From Hansfordia pulvinata (Eukaryota; Ascomycota; Sordariomycetes; Xylariales): 64,000 nt of DNA. The position numbers were made by a program, and so were the translations under genes. Of this stretch, positions 23,889 to 34,821 are shown one piece after another. The stretch lies in the NCBI GenBank assembly GCA_006538405.1, contig BJKQ01000006.1:1449001-1513000 (forward strand), read 5' to 3'. A model generated the notes under the pieces. It was not told the DNA's origin. It did not search any database and saw nothing but the letters and a program-made list of their open reading frames with translations. Position 1 is the first letter of the stretch; every line of letters begins with the position of its first letter.

Positions 23889-25167
23889 ATGCCCGCCCCC
23901 GCCGACTTCCCCAACCTCGCCGTCCCGGAGAACTGCGCCGGCCGCACCTTCGTCGTGACGGGCGCCACCTCGGGCTTCGGCCGCGAGGCGGCCCGGGCCC
24001 TGCTGGCCGGCGGCGCCGCGCGGGTCATCCTGGCGGGCCGCGACCGGGCCGCCGGCGAGAAGGCCGCGGCGGAGCTGGCCTCGTCCACCGCCGCCAAGGG
24101 CGTCGTCGAGCACTGGGACCTGGACCTGGAGAGCTACGCGTCGGTCCGGGCCTTCGCGGCGCGCGCCAACGGCGGCGCCGCCGAGGGGAACGAGAATGGG
24201 AACGGCCGCCTGGACGCGCTGATCGCCAACGCGGGCATGAACTCGTTCGCGACGCGGCGGGCCGAGGGCCACGTCAACACCGCGACGGTCAACGTCCTCT
24301 CGACCTTCCTGCTGGTCGCGCTGCTGCTGCCGGCGCTGCGGCGCACCGCGCGCGAGCACGGGGTGACCGCGCGCGTCACCGTCGTCGGCAGCAGCTACGG
24401 GTTCATGATGTACAAGGGCGCGTGGGAGGCCGTCGCCGACGACCCGCTGGCCAAGCTCGACGCCATGGGGAGAACGTCCCTGACATGTGAGTGTTCTCTT
24501 TCTTTCTCTATCCCTCTCTGTGTCTCTCTCTCCGCGTCTACCTCTCAGCCGGTTAGGAAAAGGGGTTCAACGGGGAATAACCTCGAGCAAAAGGAGAAAG
24601 AAAGAAAGAGAGAAGAAAGCTGACCAAAATAAACAACAGCTACCCCCTGACCAAGATCATGGACATCCTCTTCGCGCGCCGGCTGGGCGCCGCGCTGCCG
24701 CTTTCTTCCCCCACCGGCGGCGGCGGCGGCGGCGGCGACGTCGCCATCAACGTCGTCTGCCCCGGGTTCTCGGTCAACACGGGCCTGTACCGGTCGGTGG
24801 GCGGCTTCATCGAGACGCTGCGCGAGCGCCAGGCGCTGTTCGGCCGCTCCAACGAGCAAGGGAGCCGCACGCTGACCCACGGCGCGCTGGCCGGCGCCGC
24901 CGAGACGCACGGCCGGTACCTCGCCAACTGCGCCGTTGCCGAGTGAGTTTTCTCTCTTTCTCTCTTTCTCTCTTTCTCTCTTTCTCTCCCTCTCTCTATT
25001 CTCCTCCTTCCTCTCCAAAGCCGGAGCGTCGATGCTGGATGGTTGCTGACCGAGTAAGAAACGAGATCCCGGACTGGATCACCCCGGAGGCGGAGCAGCG
25101 GACCTGGGAGGTCGTCTCGGCGGAGCTGGAGAAGGTCCAGCCCGGGTGGCTGGAGAGCCTGGCTTGA
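23889..25167 (+). CDS. Short-chain dehydrogenase/reductase, with one apparent frameshift
   Basis: NAD(P)-dependent oxidoreductase of the classical SDR type, about 337 residues. Rossmann motif TGATSGFG (24-31), NAG (114-116), catalytic Ser in VGSSYG (about 168) and YPLTK (about 201-205) are all present. Exons 23889-24486, 24640-24942 and 25059-25167. The natural GTGAGT donor at 24487 leaves the wrong phase and a stop if used as is. Adding one G in the G4 run at 24467-24470 turns the end of exon 1 into ...DAMGENVPDI and joins YPLTKIMDIL in frame, which reads far better than the weak alternative donors at 24476 or 24491. A missing base is therefore likely. Exon 3 begins after CGAGTAAG. The second intron is a CT/TTTCTC microsatellite. 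The substrate is unknown; the overall shape resembles retinol-dehydrogenase-like fungal SDRs. Confidence 0.88.
24949..25000. repeat. TTTCTCTC microsatellite within intron 2 of the dehydrogenase
   Basis: Repeated TCTCTCTT/TCTC units fill the first half of the intron at 24943-25058. Confidence 0.8.
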
Positions 25168-25350
25168 TTGGTTGGTCGGCAGTAGATAGACCAGCAGCAG
25201 ACAGTTCTGTTCCGATTCGTAGTGGACCGTCATATACTACCCAGCATCACCAGCCTCGTCTCGCTTCACCGCGTCCGAAGGGGACATGACCCCCAGTGAT
25301 CCAGCGTGGCCGCGCGGGACTGTGCTCCGCCGCCGAGGCTGTGTGATGGG

Positions 25351-25386
25351 ATATATAAATATACCTATATATACCTATATATATAT
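25351..25386. repeat. AT-rich TATATACC microsatellite
   Basis: Alternating TA with two CC interruptions spaced ten bases apart, a striking AT island in GC-rich DNA about 185 bp after the dehydrogenase stop. Confidence 0.85.
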
Positions 25387-26203
25387 CGCCGCCGGGGACC
25401 AACACGGCGACTTGCCCGTGCCGGAAAGAGAGTGGACACAGGCAGAGTCCGGAACGCGCCCGAATTAGAATCAGGCCCAGGCTACCAAACTGGAATTAGG
25501 TCTCGGCGACCAGCGCCGGTCAGAGTGCCAGTCCCGAAGCGTCCGTCGCGGCGTGGCGAAGAGGTTGGGTTCTCTACCAGAATGGTTGCCGTGCTCTCGT
25601 CCAGTCAGGACCACCAAGCGAACTCGTGATGATGAGATGGCAGCCAGTGCCGTTTCCTTGAACAAAACATGGCATCGTTTCCTAGTCCGTCATTTATTCA
25701 GTCAGTTACCGTATAGGGGCCGTGCCATCACGTCCACTCCTTGTCGCTTTCGCCCCTTGTGCTGCGGCGCCGGGTCTTCTCCACGTCGTGAGGTGGCGAG
25801 ATAGCCGCGAAAATACTCATAGCCGCAAAAATACCGTCCCGAGAAACCCCCCCGCCCCCTGGATCCTTGTCGCGGGCTTACGAGCAGCTATTCATAGCGG
25901 TGTTTTCCCGCTGCTCACCGATTGTGGCTTACTCTGTCATCCAGCGCCCAGCGTTCCGACGAGGTAAACTAGAGGGGGGAAAGGCAAGAGAAAGTAAGAA
26001 ATGCACGCCGCGAGGAATTTTTACAATTTTTCGCCTTCGTGTAACGGTTCTGGCCCGCGTGGGCAGGTGCACTGGCAAAATACAGCCAGACCGCTCTGCC
26101 ATACAGGCAAAAAATATACGAGATTGACACTTCCCTAGTGCTCAGTCTGACCAGGACTTGTGATCAACAGCAATGCCAGGGCCAGGCCAGTGACACCTCG
26201 CAG

Positions 26204-26210
26204 TATATAA
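26204..26210 (+). promoter_or_regulatory. TATA box
   Basis: Perfect TATATAA about 139 bp upstream of the start codon of the six-cysteine secreted protein. Confidence 0.65.
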
Positions 26211-26348
26211 GCAAGATCCGCCTCTTCTCCCAGAGCCTCACGCCTCAGCCAGCAGCTGGAAGATCGGATCAGAGAACCCCGGGCTATCGGAAACCCTCCC
26301 TCCTGAGTCCGTGCTCCAACCCCGACGACAACTGTCAGCACCTATCTG

Positions 26349-26870
26349 ATGCAGCTCAACCAGCTCGCCGTGGCTGCGTGCCTGGCGCACCAGAGTCTCG
26401 CCGACGGAAGCGCCGCCGCGGCAGAGGGCGCGGGGCTGCAGAAGCGTGTGATTTACGGCTACGGGGTACGCGCGACCGGTCCCTCTTCCCTTGCCCGGGC
26501 TGCCTTGGGTAGTCTTTCTGACTGCTAGTCTCCGTTTGACAGCGAGATGCCCATGACTGACGTCGGTGGTTTAGACGTGCAACGGCGAGCGCCACTGCGA
26601 TCTTCCGGTCTTCCGCCCGGGGGACGAGCCCCTCATCAATACCAGGCGCTGCAACAACAGTGAGAAGGTACGCAGGCGGGGCCAGCCAGCCAGCCTCCGG
26701 CGCCCCCATCCCAGACAGGGAGATAGATCCCTTGACAGGGCGGCAGCGCGGTGGCTAACTCGTGCTTTTAGTGCAAGGCGTGGTGCGGCTTTGACACCAA
26801 GACGGGCTATATCCTCTGCTACGAGAGCGGGAGCCCACCCACCGTCGAGGAGATATTGGCGCAAACCTGA
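26349..26870 (+). CDS. Small secreted six-cysteine protein with Kex2-type site
   Basis: Three exons: 26349-26465, 26575-26667 and 26772-26870, all in phase 0, introns of 109 and 104 bp with GTACGC donors and TTTAG-type acceptors; 102 residues. A modest N-terminal hydrophobic stretch (LAVAACLAHQSLADGSA) serves as signal peptide. A propeptide ends in LQKR, a Kex2-type dibasic site near residue 33, followed by VIYGYG. The mature part of about 70 residues has six cysteines (TC, HC, RRC, KC, WC, LC), suggesting three disulphides. None of the exons is visible as a long ORF, which is why this gene is easy to miss. A perfect TATA box lies upstream. No family recognised; a secreted pro-protein such as an effector, antimicrobial peptide or signalling peptide is possible. 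Confidence 0.75.
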
Positions 26871-28977
26871 GCGCTACCCAGAGGAGTGCAGAGTCGGGCG
26901 GTTTGGGGGTATGGAGTGGGAGGCCAGCGGCTGAGGATAGCTGGCAGACTGCCATCCGTCAGCCGCGAGGCTGGGGGGGCGGGGCGGGAGGGCGGGAGGT
27001 TTGCTGATCAGCAAGTTGAAGAGTCTCTATGGTACATGTTTGTATGGGTAAAGGTAGGTAGGGAGGTGGGGAAATACGACAAGTAGGCACAGAAGTAGTG
27101 GCTGAATAGATGCATGGGAAACGCCCTGGCTCGGCCGTGTGTCTGGATTCTCTCTTTCCCTTCCTCGTCTTGTCTCTTTTCTCTTTTTCTTTCTTTCTTT
27201 TTCTTTCTGCCCCTTTATCTTGACTTCCACCTCCTTCGTCTCTCTCTCTCTCTCCGTCTTACTCGTCATGGTCGCCGTGGCCGCAGTCCCCGAGAGGGCC
27301 AGCTGGACGAGCTGCGCCCTTTCCCGGGGCCGGATGTTTTCGACGGTGGACAGCAAGCCGAGATACCCCCGGCGAGGGCTGTTAATGAGTGAGATGGGCA
27401 GTAGCCAGTGCATGTGTTGTAGTAGACTCGAGAGTCTCCCAGTCCGGCCGCTCCGCTGGCCCCCCCGCTGGCCCCGAGATGCCGTTATACCCCTTCTGCA
27501 CAGTCGTGTCTTCCACGGGGCGGTCTCTTCAACTATAACACCAGCGCCGCGGTTGGGCGCGCCCGGGCCCTCGACTTTCAGTCCGGCCAGCCACCTCCGC
27601 AGAGAGCCTCATTGACTGCAGGCCAGGCCAAAGTCGGCTCAGCAGCTGTTCAACACACGCATGTTCATATTTAGAGTCGACCCAGCAACTAGTCAACCCA
27701 CGCAAGTTCGACAGCAACTAGTCAACACACGCAGGTTCGAACAGGTTCAGAGTCGACCCAGCAACTTTTGTTCAAAAGACACAGACTCTATTCTAACCGA
27801 ATCTAGTACAGCTCGCTGTAAACACATCGTATTATACACCAACATCACCAAAAAAAGAGGGGCGCCGAAGCTGCGTCACCCCGTTCTTCGTCTTTTGCGC
27901 ACTATCAACGCTCTTCCGCCCGCCCTGTGCCCGCGCCGGTCGCCCGGAATTCTCTAACCGGTGCGGGCTTGTCAATGCGAAGGGGGGGTTGAGGGGCGCT
28001 GCTTATCAAAGGCGCAGGGCTACCTCGGTCGGCAATCTTGTATGGGGGGAGTAGTTCCCCGCCACGGCAGGCTCTCGCCTCTTATCCGGCAACCCGACGA
28101 GGAAACGAGGAAAGACTAGCCGCGGCGAGACTGCGGCTCACTCGGGTCTCCTCTTCGCGTGTTGCATCGGAAGATACGTCGATGGTCTCGGCCTCGGCCC
28201 CGACCACGGCTCGCCGTCTCGGCGCACATTGGCACCATGCAGTTAAGCCCTGCCTGTGCTGCTTTTGCTGGCTTGGGCCTGGCGGAGGGCAACAGGACAC
28301 AACGAGCTCATGATCAGCTCGCGGGACGACTCGTGACATTGCTTCCCTCTCTGCCCCATCTGCCCTGCCCGCCCAGCCACCAGGAGACGCCCGGCAGCCG
28401 GGCCAGCGCTGTGTAATCGCCATCGCCTGGGCTCGGAGACCTGCCGGTGTCTGTTTTTTGTTCCCCCCCCCCGATGGAAAAGACAAAGGTCAGACCCTAG
28501 GAATCTGCCTCTGTCCGCGGCCACTTTTCCTTCCCTATCCCTCTCTTCCCGCTGTCTGCCGAGCATGAATGTCTTTCGGGGAAAGAGTGATTTCCTTTCT
28601 TTCCTTTCCCTGCTCGCGTGGCGGGTAAAGCCCGCCGGCCTTCTGGGGGTGCGTGTGCTCTCCCGCCTCGGTCCCGCCCACTCAGACCCCTATCTCCCTC
28701 ACTTGCCCGCCTTGTCGTGGTTTTCGTTCATGGGCGGCTCTCTCCGAATGAAGGGCTGGTTGCGAAGGGCTGGTTGCGTTGGGGCGGGTCCGTATAGTCA
28801 GCCACACGCCTGATCCCCTATCCCACATGGGGAGCTGGGTTTGCTTCTTGTTCTTTCTCTTATGCGTTCCTGCGTGATTCGATTTTCCTTCCGTTGGTGT
28901 GCCGTATGGGGCTCGAGACTTGGACGCTGCATCCCCCCCACCCCCCGATTTTGAGTAGCAGCTTGCCCCCCCTCCCC
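26871..28977. other. Intergenic, 2.1 kb, no gene seen
   Basis: Lies between the convergent ends of the six-cysteine gene (+) and the transcription-factor gene (-). No supported ORF; contains a small minisatellite at 27640-27767. Confidence 0.5.
27640..27767. repeat. Imperfect minisatellite, about 29-bp unit in three copies
   Basis: Three copies of a CAGCAACTAGTCAACACACG-type unit ending in a GTTCGA-like sequence start at 27640, 27683 and 27712. The longer flank AGAGTCGACCCAGCAACT occurs at 27673 and again at 27750. Non-coding. Confidence 0.8.
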
Positions 28978-31409
28978 TCAGTCCAGGATCGTCGTGCCGG
29001 AGTAGTACATGCGGTAGGTGTGGTCCTGGACGTCCTGGCTCTGGAACGCGGTCGGCGGCGGCGGAGGCGAGACGGAGCCTCCCCCCGTTCCGCCGAGCTG
29101 CTCCCGGTCGCCCACGACCCTGCCGGACGGGGCCCGGGCGGCGTTGGCGTAGCCGTCCTGCTGGTGGTAGTAAGGGGCTCCGGGGGCGAGGAGAACCACG
29201 GCGGCAGCCCGAGCACCGGCGGCGCCTCCGACAGAGAAGACGAGATCTCGCCGCCGCAGAACGGGTACAGGCCCGCGTCGTGGTGGCGGTAGTAGTGACC
29301 GCCGCCGCCGCCGCCGCACGCTGCCGGGTCGGCGGCGTGGTCGTGGTAGAGCAGGAGGGGCGCGGCCTGGTCGCACAGCCAGCGGCCGCGCCTGTCGACC
29401 AGGGCGCCGATCCAGGGGTGGCGGGCGAGGGCGCCGTCGCGGACGTCCGGCCAGCAGGAGGCAGCCGCCGCCCCTGGCTGCAGGCCCAGGCCGCGCATGG
29501 CGCCGGCCAGCGCCAGCAGCAGCCAGTCCGGGGCGCGCTGGTGGCCGGAGCTCTCGTGGCTGCCCATGAGGGCGACGCCGCCGGCGCACAGCATCCAGAG
29601 GAGCAGCTCGCGGGCCTCGACGGTGGAGCAGTCGTCGTCGTCCACGAAATCAGGGGAGGAGGAGGAGTGATGGTGATGGTGGAAGCTGGCGGCGGTCTCG
29701 CGCAGCATGTCCTCGAGGAAGGGGTGGCGGATGATGCGGCCGTCGAGCCCGTGCAGGAAGGGCATGAAGAAGGCGACGAGGCCGAGCTGGGCGGCGTTCT
29801 CGAGCGGGGTCAGCAGGCCGCGCGGGCCCCGGAGCGCGCAGAAGTTGGCGACGCGGGAGCTGAAGGCGGTCAGGACCTCCTGGAACGCCGACAGCTCGCC
29901 CAGCACGGGCCGGCCGCTGGCCACGCCGTCGTTGACCACCACGGCCAGGTGGTGCGTGTCGGTCAGGATGTCGCGCAGCGTCGGGCTCAGGGGCGGCCAG
30001 GCTGTCGTCGTCGTCCTCGTCGTCGTCGTCCTCGTCGTCGTCGTCGTCGAGGACCGAAGACGAGAATCAGCACCCCCGTGGGCGCCGACGCTGGAGAGCC
30101 GCTGCTTGACCCAGTGGGAGGCCCTGAAGAAGTAGGCCAGCTCCTCGCCGCGCAGCAGCGTCCGGGTGCCGCGCCAGAGGGCGTAGGTGACGTCGATCCT
30201 GGGAAACGAACATGGAAAATCAGAACAGGCGGACGGGCACGTGTGAGAGAGCAGACCCTCCTCCCTGCCCGAAACTCACCTGGCAATCTTCTGGCCCAGG
30301 ACGGGCTCCGTCCGGGTCAGGTTGTAGGTGCCGCCGCGCATGCGGACCATCTCGGCCAGGCCCTTCATGTGGACGTGGCCCTGCTCGAACAGGCGGGCCT
30401 GCAGGTAGTGGTAGGACAGGATGGTGACGACGGCGAGGTTGGCGTTGGACACGGCGCCCGGCTGCGACAGGCGCTCGTTCATCAGCCGCAGCGACGCGCC
30501 CAGGTTCTCCCGCACAAAGTCGGCGTGCCGCGGGCGGGCCGACTGCCCGTCGATGATGCTCATCGACGCCGCCACCGCCGCGTGGAAGTCTGTGTGGTGT
30601 TCTGGTCAGCATCACCAGTTGATGAAGAGGACAACAAGGCTTGTTGCGTTTGTGTGTGGGTTTCGGGGTGGTGGGCACCTAGCGCGACTTACAAGCCTTG
30701 TCGTCAAAGATCAGCCTCGTCCAGAACGACTTGGGCTGTCCCTGGCTGAACGCCTTGCGGATCGAGCCGCCGTATGCGTAGTGTCCGTAGAACTCGACCG
30801 CTGTCATGTTGGAGTCAGTGATCTGAGCCATGCGATGCGATGCTCCAGAGGTTGGAGAAGAAAAAAAAGGATAGAAAGCCACCAGCCAAGAAAGACAGAG
30901 TACACACCCTGATGGAACAGCGCGCGCACCAGCTTGTCCTTGGTCGGCGGCGCCGGCGTCTGCAGCACCGAGAAGCCCTCGCCTATCTGGCGCTCTAGCC
31001 AGATGCTGTCGTGATCCGGGCCGTCGACCACGGCGCTCCGGCTATGGCTCCGGCGCCGGCCGCCATGATGGCTCAACTGGGGCGGCGGCGGCGGCGGCGG
31101 CGGCGATGTCGACGTTGATGATGATGACGATGACGACGATATTGACTCTGTAGGCGGCGACGCCGCGCTCTGTGGAGGAGACCTGGACCTCGTCGGCCTG
31201 GGCTTCTTGACCTCGTCGGCCGCGGCTGCGGGAGTGCCGGTGGCAGTGTCAGCAGCGGTGGTGGTAATGGTGGTGGTGGCCGCCGGCTTCTTGGGGCGGC
31301 GGACTATGGTCTTGCCCACGTTCTTGCCCGTGGCGGCGTGCTTGCGAATCTTCTTGCGCGTCGCCGAGTCGATGTTGATGTCGTTGTTGTCGATCCACTG
31401 GAACGCCAT
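28978..31409 (-). CDS. Fungal transcription-factor-domain protein lacking a zinc cluster, with one apparent frameshift
   Basis: Exons 31409-30908, 30800-30693, 30589-30280 and 30198-28978; about 713 residues. The splice junctions restore ALFHQAVEFYGHYAYGGS, DDKAYFHAAVAASMS and KIARIDVTYALWRG, which read like the fungal-specific regulatory (Fungal_trans_2-type) domain of Zn2Cys6 factors. The N-terminus starts MAFQWIDNNDINIDSATRKK and is basic (KTIVRRPKKP), as in a known fungal group that keeps the regulatory domain but has no Cys6 DNA-binding cluster; I see none. Low-complexity Ser, Pro, Thr, His and Gly runs are encoded by triplet repeats. At the G5 run 29182-29186 the frame shifts by one base, after which the credible C-terminus (PYYHQQDGYANAARAP to ...YYSGTTILD) follows. 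Exon total is one base short. Likely a nuclear regulator; targets unknown. Confidence 0.82.
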
Positions 31410-34400
31410 GGCTGGCCCCTTTGTTTCTTTTTTCGCTGTCTGACTGCCTGTTTCGACTGTCGGTCTTGGTCCCGAGGGGTTTACCGCAAGACAAGCCAAA
31501 ACGGGGCAAGGCAAGCAAAGAGATGGAAAAGGGAAGTATATATATAGATCGAGAGAGATGTCCTATCCTGTGCGGCTGGGAGGGGCCCAGGGCGGGCTTC
31601 CTATATCGAAATGGTCCTCTGGCCGGGAAGCATCACACCGCAGGCGACAACCCACCCAGACGCATGGCAGCAGTGATGGATGAGCCAGCAGAGCTGATGA
31701 AGCAAGGGTCCTCGGCCCGATGCTCTGTGCGCGAATGCGGCTACTGCACCAGCATCGCAGTGACAACACACGTATCTGCAGTGGCAGTGGCAGCAGCAGC
31801 AACAGCAGCGGGAGGAGGAAGATGAGGAGGAGGGGGTCAGTCAGTCTGCCTATCTTGCCTTACCTACGCACCTGCGGTAGGTACTCGTCGTAAAGTGACG
31901 GGATGATGTTGTTAGGGCCAGCCGTCGGGTCGTCGGCGGGATGGAGCCACCGAAGCGAACCCAGACCAGACGGCGCGGACAGCCCGAAGTCGAACTTGGT
32001 GCTGGCGTCCGGTGCTAAGCCCAGCCAGCGCCACCCGGATTCCCACGACGAGCGCGACTAACTTGGTCAGCCATCAGTCAGTCAGACAGGTGATATCCGG
32101 GCAGACGTCCAGATAGATGGACAGACGGCCAGTCGTCTCATGTTGGCTATTCTGGCGAGGCACTCGATGGCCTGGTGGAAGCCCTGACCTTTCGCCTGTC
32201 CTCTCCCCCTGTCACAGGGCTGGACTGCTATACCCCCAACCCCAACCGCCTCGTCTACTGCGACTATGAGGCGAAGACTGACTAACGGATGACTGGGCAC
32301 GGAACGCAAGCCGCGGTAGTCGGCCCCCGCCTACCCACCAGAGCCCGGCAGCCCCTAACCTCGCCCGGGCTTGGGACCCGTGGGCGCCCCTGACTCGGCC
32401 CAGGCTTAGGTTGCCACGGCGCGAGCGCACGAGCGGCGCCTCGCGCCCTCGCATTACTAATTCCTTCTCCCATCCGAGTACGAGCACATACCGGTGACGG
32501 ACGGCGTCCCAACAGGGCTGAGACTGACTGAGCGTGCGTCCCGGGTGAGTGGGCCGGCTGCGAGTATACTATACTCGCACGCATTCTCTTGCCTCACTTG
32601 TTCGATCCCCCACCGGCGTAGCTGCAACTGGCAAGCATGAGCGATACGTCTTGTCCCGTGGGATCACTGAGGCGAGCACCGAGTAGTACTACCTAAGCAA
32701 TACTCGTAGATCTGCTGTCTTCCCTTGAACGATGACACCAAATTACCTAGGTAGCCACGAGGTAAAAGATGGGCTTGGCGAGTCGACCTAGTTCGCCCCC
32801 TACTCGCCTCCTCCTCCTCCTCCTCCCCTCCGCCTTTGCGCCTCTATAACCCCCTCGGAGCTTGCCGCCGCGGCTCACGACAGCTGCGCCGAGCTCTGCC
32901 CTCTGGGCCGGGTCCTCATTCCACCGTGCAGTGGCTGCTCAGCTCTTTCGCTTCCTCTCCCTCGGACTAAGTCTAACCTGACACGTCTCCCCGTCTTTAT
33001 CCCATTGTCGTCGTCGTCGAGCCGAAGCCTCGAGGATTCGGCCATCGCGAGATCCGCTTCCGTGACTGTGCTGGCCGTGATCATCGTGGACTGGAATCTC
33101 CCCGTCACTCGCCCGCCCAGCAGAACAGGACGCAAACAACGAGATCGCCTTATCGTACGATGATGGATACCGTATCTCTATGGAGTCGTCTTTTTGACCT
33201 CAGCAGTCTGCTATCCGTAACAGCCATCAGCACAACGGGCATATTCAGGATGGGACCAAGGCACCGGTACGAGCATTAAGAACCACGAATAGGACTGCAC
33301 AGGAGTATCGCAGCGCAAACCACCAAACCATGGCGATCACGGATGGGCATGGCCTCTCCCCTCCCTCTATATTACGAGTATGCGGGCCCCATTGGTCATC
33401 ATTGGGGGCCGGCCCCTCCCCCGGGCAGCTGCCAAGATGCGCCAGAAGCCTGAGTGTCGTCGTCTCGTCGTCTCGATCATTGTACGACATGGCGAGGACC
33501 CGACGACCAGCCCCAAAACAGCAGCGGCGGGGGCAGCTTCTCCTCTTCTCTTCGACTGCCCAGGCGCGCTGCCCTCTTCCCTCTCCCCCGCCACCTCTGG
33601 CCCGTAGGATGAGGTACGCTAGTTACCTAAGTCGAGGTGTCTGTGGAAGCCGTCACCGCGCGTCCTTGGCAGATGGGATGGGATGAGATTGGGACAGGAT
33701 GGGAGGCATCCCACGTGCCACGGCGGACTGGTCATGCCCACTGCCCAGTCAGCCTGGAGCCGTCGCCGCCACGAGGGCCACCCACGGCCCACAGCGCCCC
33801 AGTCGTCCCTGTTCTTAGCTCGAAGGGCACAAGACACGGCGGATAGTCCCGCCGTCGCGTGCCAGCAGACGGACGGCGACCGGGCGGTGGGGCTCGGCTC
33901 CGATGCGGCCCTCCTCGGACGCCCGCGCCGGCCCCCCTCCACCGCCGCGGCCCGCTGCTGTCACGCAGCGCGATCAAGGCTGCCCCAGTCGGCCTACAAT
34001 TAACCCGGACCCCGGCCCACCACGCGGATCATCGCACGATTCGAGCCCCAAGAGAATGCCCGAATTCCCTCGACGATCAAATCCAAGAAAAGAGAGGGTT
34101 TTCCACAGCAGCCCTATACCACTAATGGCGTTGATGGCCATCCGTCGACCGGCGTGCTGGCTCTCTCCCCCCCCCCTTCCACCTGCAGGGCCGCAATAGC
34201 TTTCGTCGGCAAAAGTTCTCCCAGAAGCGACCAAAGCCCATCACGTCCCCAAGACTCCACCGCTTCTTCGCACCAGTGAAACAACGCCGCCGCCGCCGCC
34301 GGCCTTCCTCGATAGCACGCCCTCGGCCGACGGGGGCGTGTTGCCTCTACATCGGCCAGATGACCACGTGCGCGGCAACAAGGGCGAGCTCGCCCCGTCC

Positions 34401-34783
34401 TGTCAACATTCTTCCGCAGGTACCAGCCACATTTGCCGGCCGAGGCCCTTTCCCCCCCCCCCCCCCCTCTTTAAAAAAAATCTAGGACCCTTTGTATAGT
34501 GATTATAGAAGCTGGCTCACTCCTCCGCGGAAATTCCGCGGATCCATCGCGGCGGGACAAATTCGACGCGGCAAAGACTCCTATCCCCCCCCCCCCCCCA
34601 CCCTCCGCCTCGGCCCCCAACCTCCCCACGTATCGCCCGAGAGCGATCCGCGGCCAGGTATCGTTACACGGTGCAGGTCTCTTGGCCTTGAACCGCGGGG
34701 TGGCTTGGCGAGTCCAGAGGGAGGACATGCGGCACTTGGCGAGGTGCGGCAATGGGGCCCCTTTGGGGAAGGGCCATGCTCTC

Positions 34784-34821
<38 letters not shown>

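Larger units (their letters stand above)
25168..26348. other. Intergenic, no gene seen
   Basis: About 1.2 kb. Holds an AT microsatellite (25351-25386) and the promoter of the six-cysteine secreted protein. Confidence 0.5.

Noticed and set aside
29280..30749. 489-residue plus-strand ORF
   Set aside because: Antisense shadow of the transcription-factor gene, crossing its introns; composition is Gly/Val/Ala/Arg-rich with no family features.
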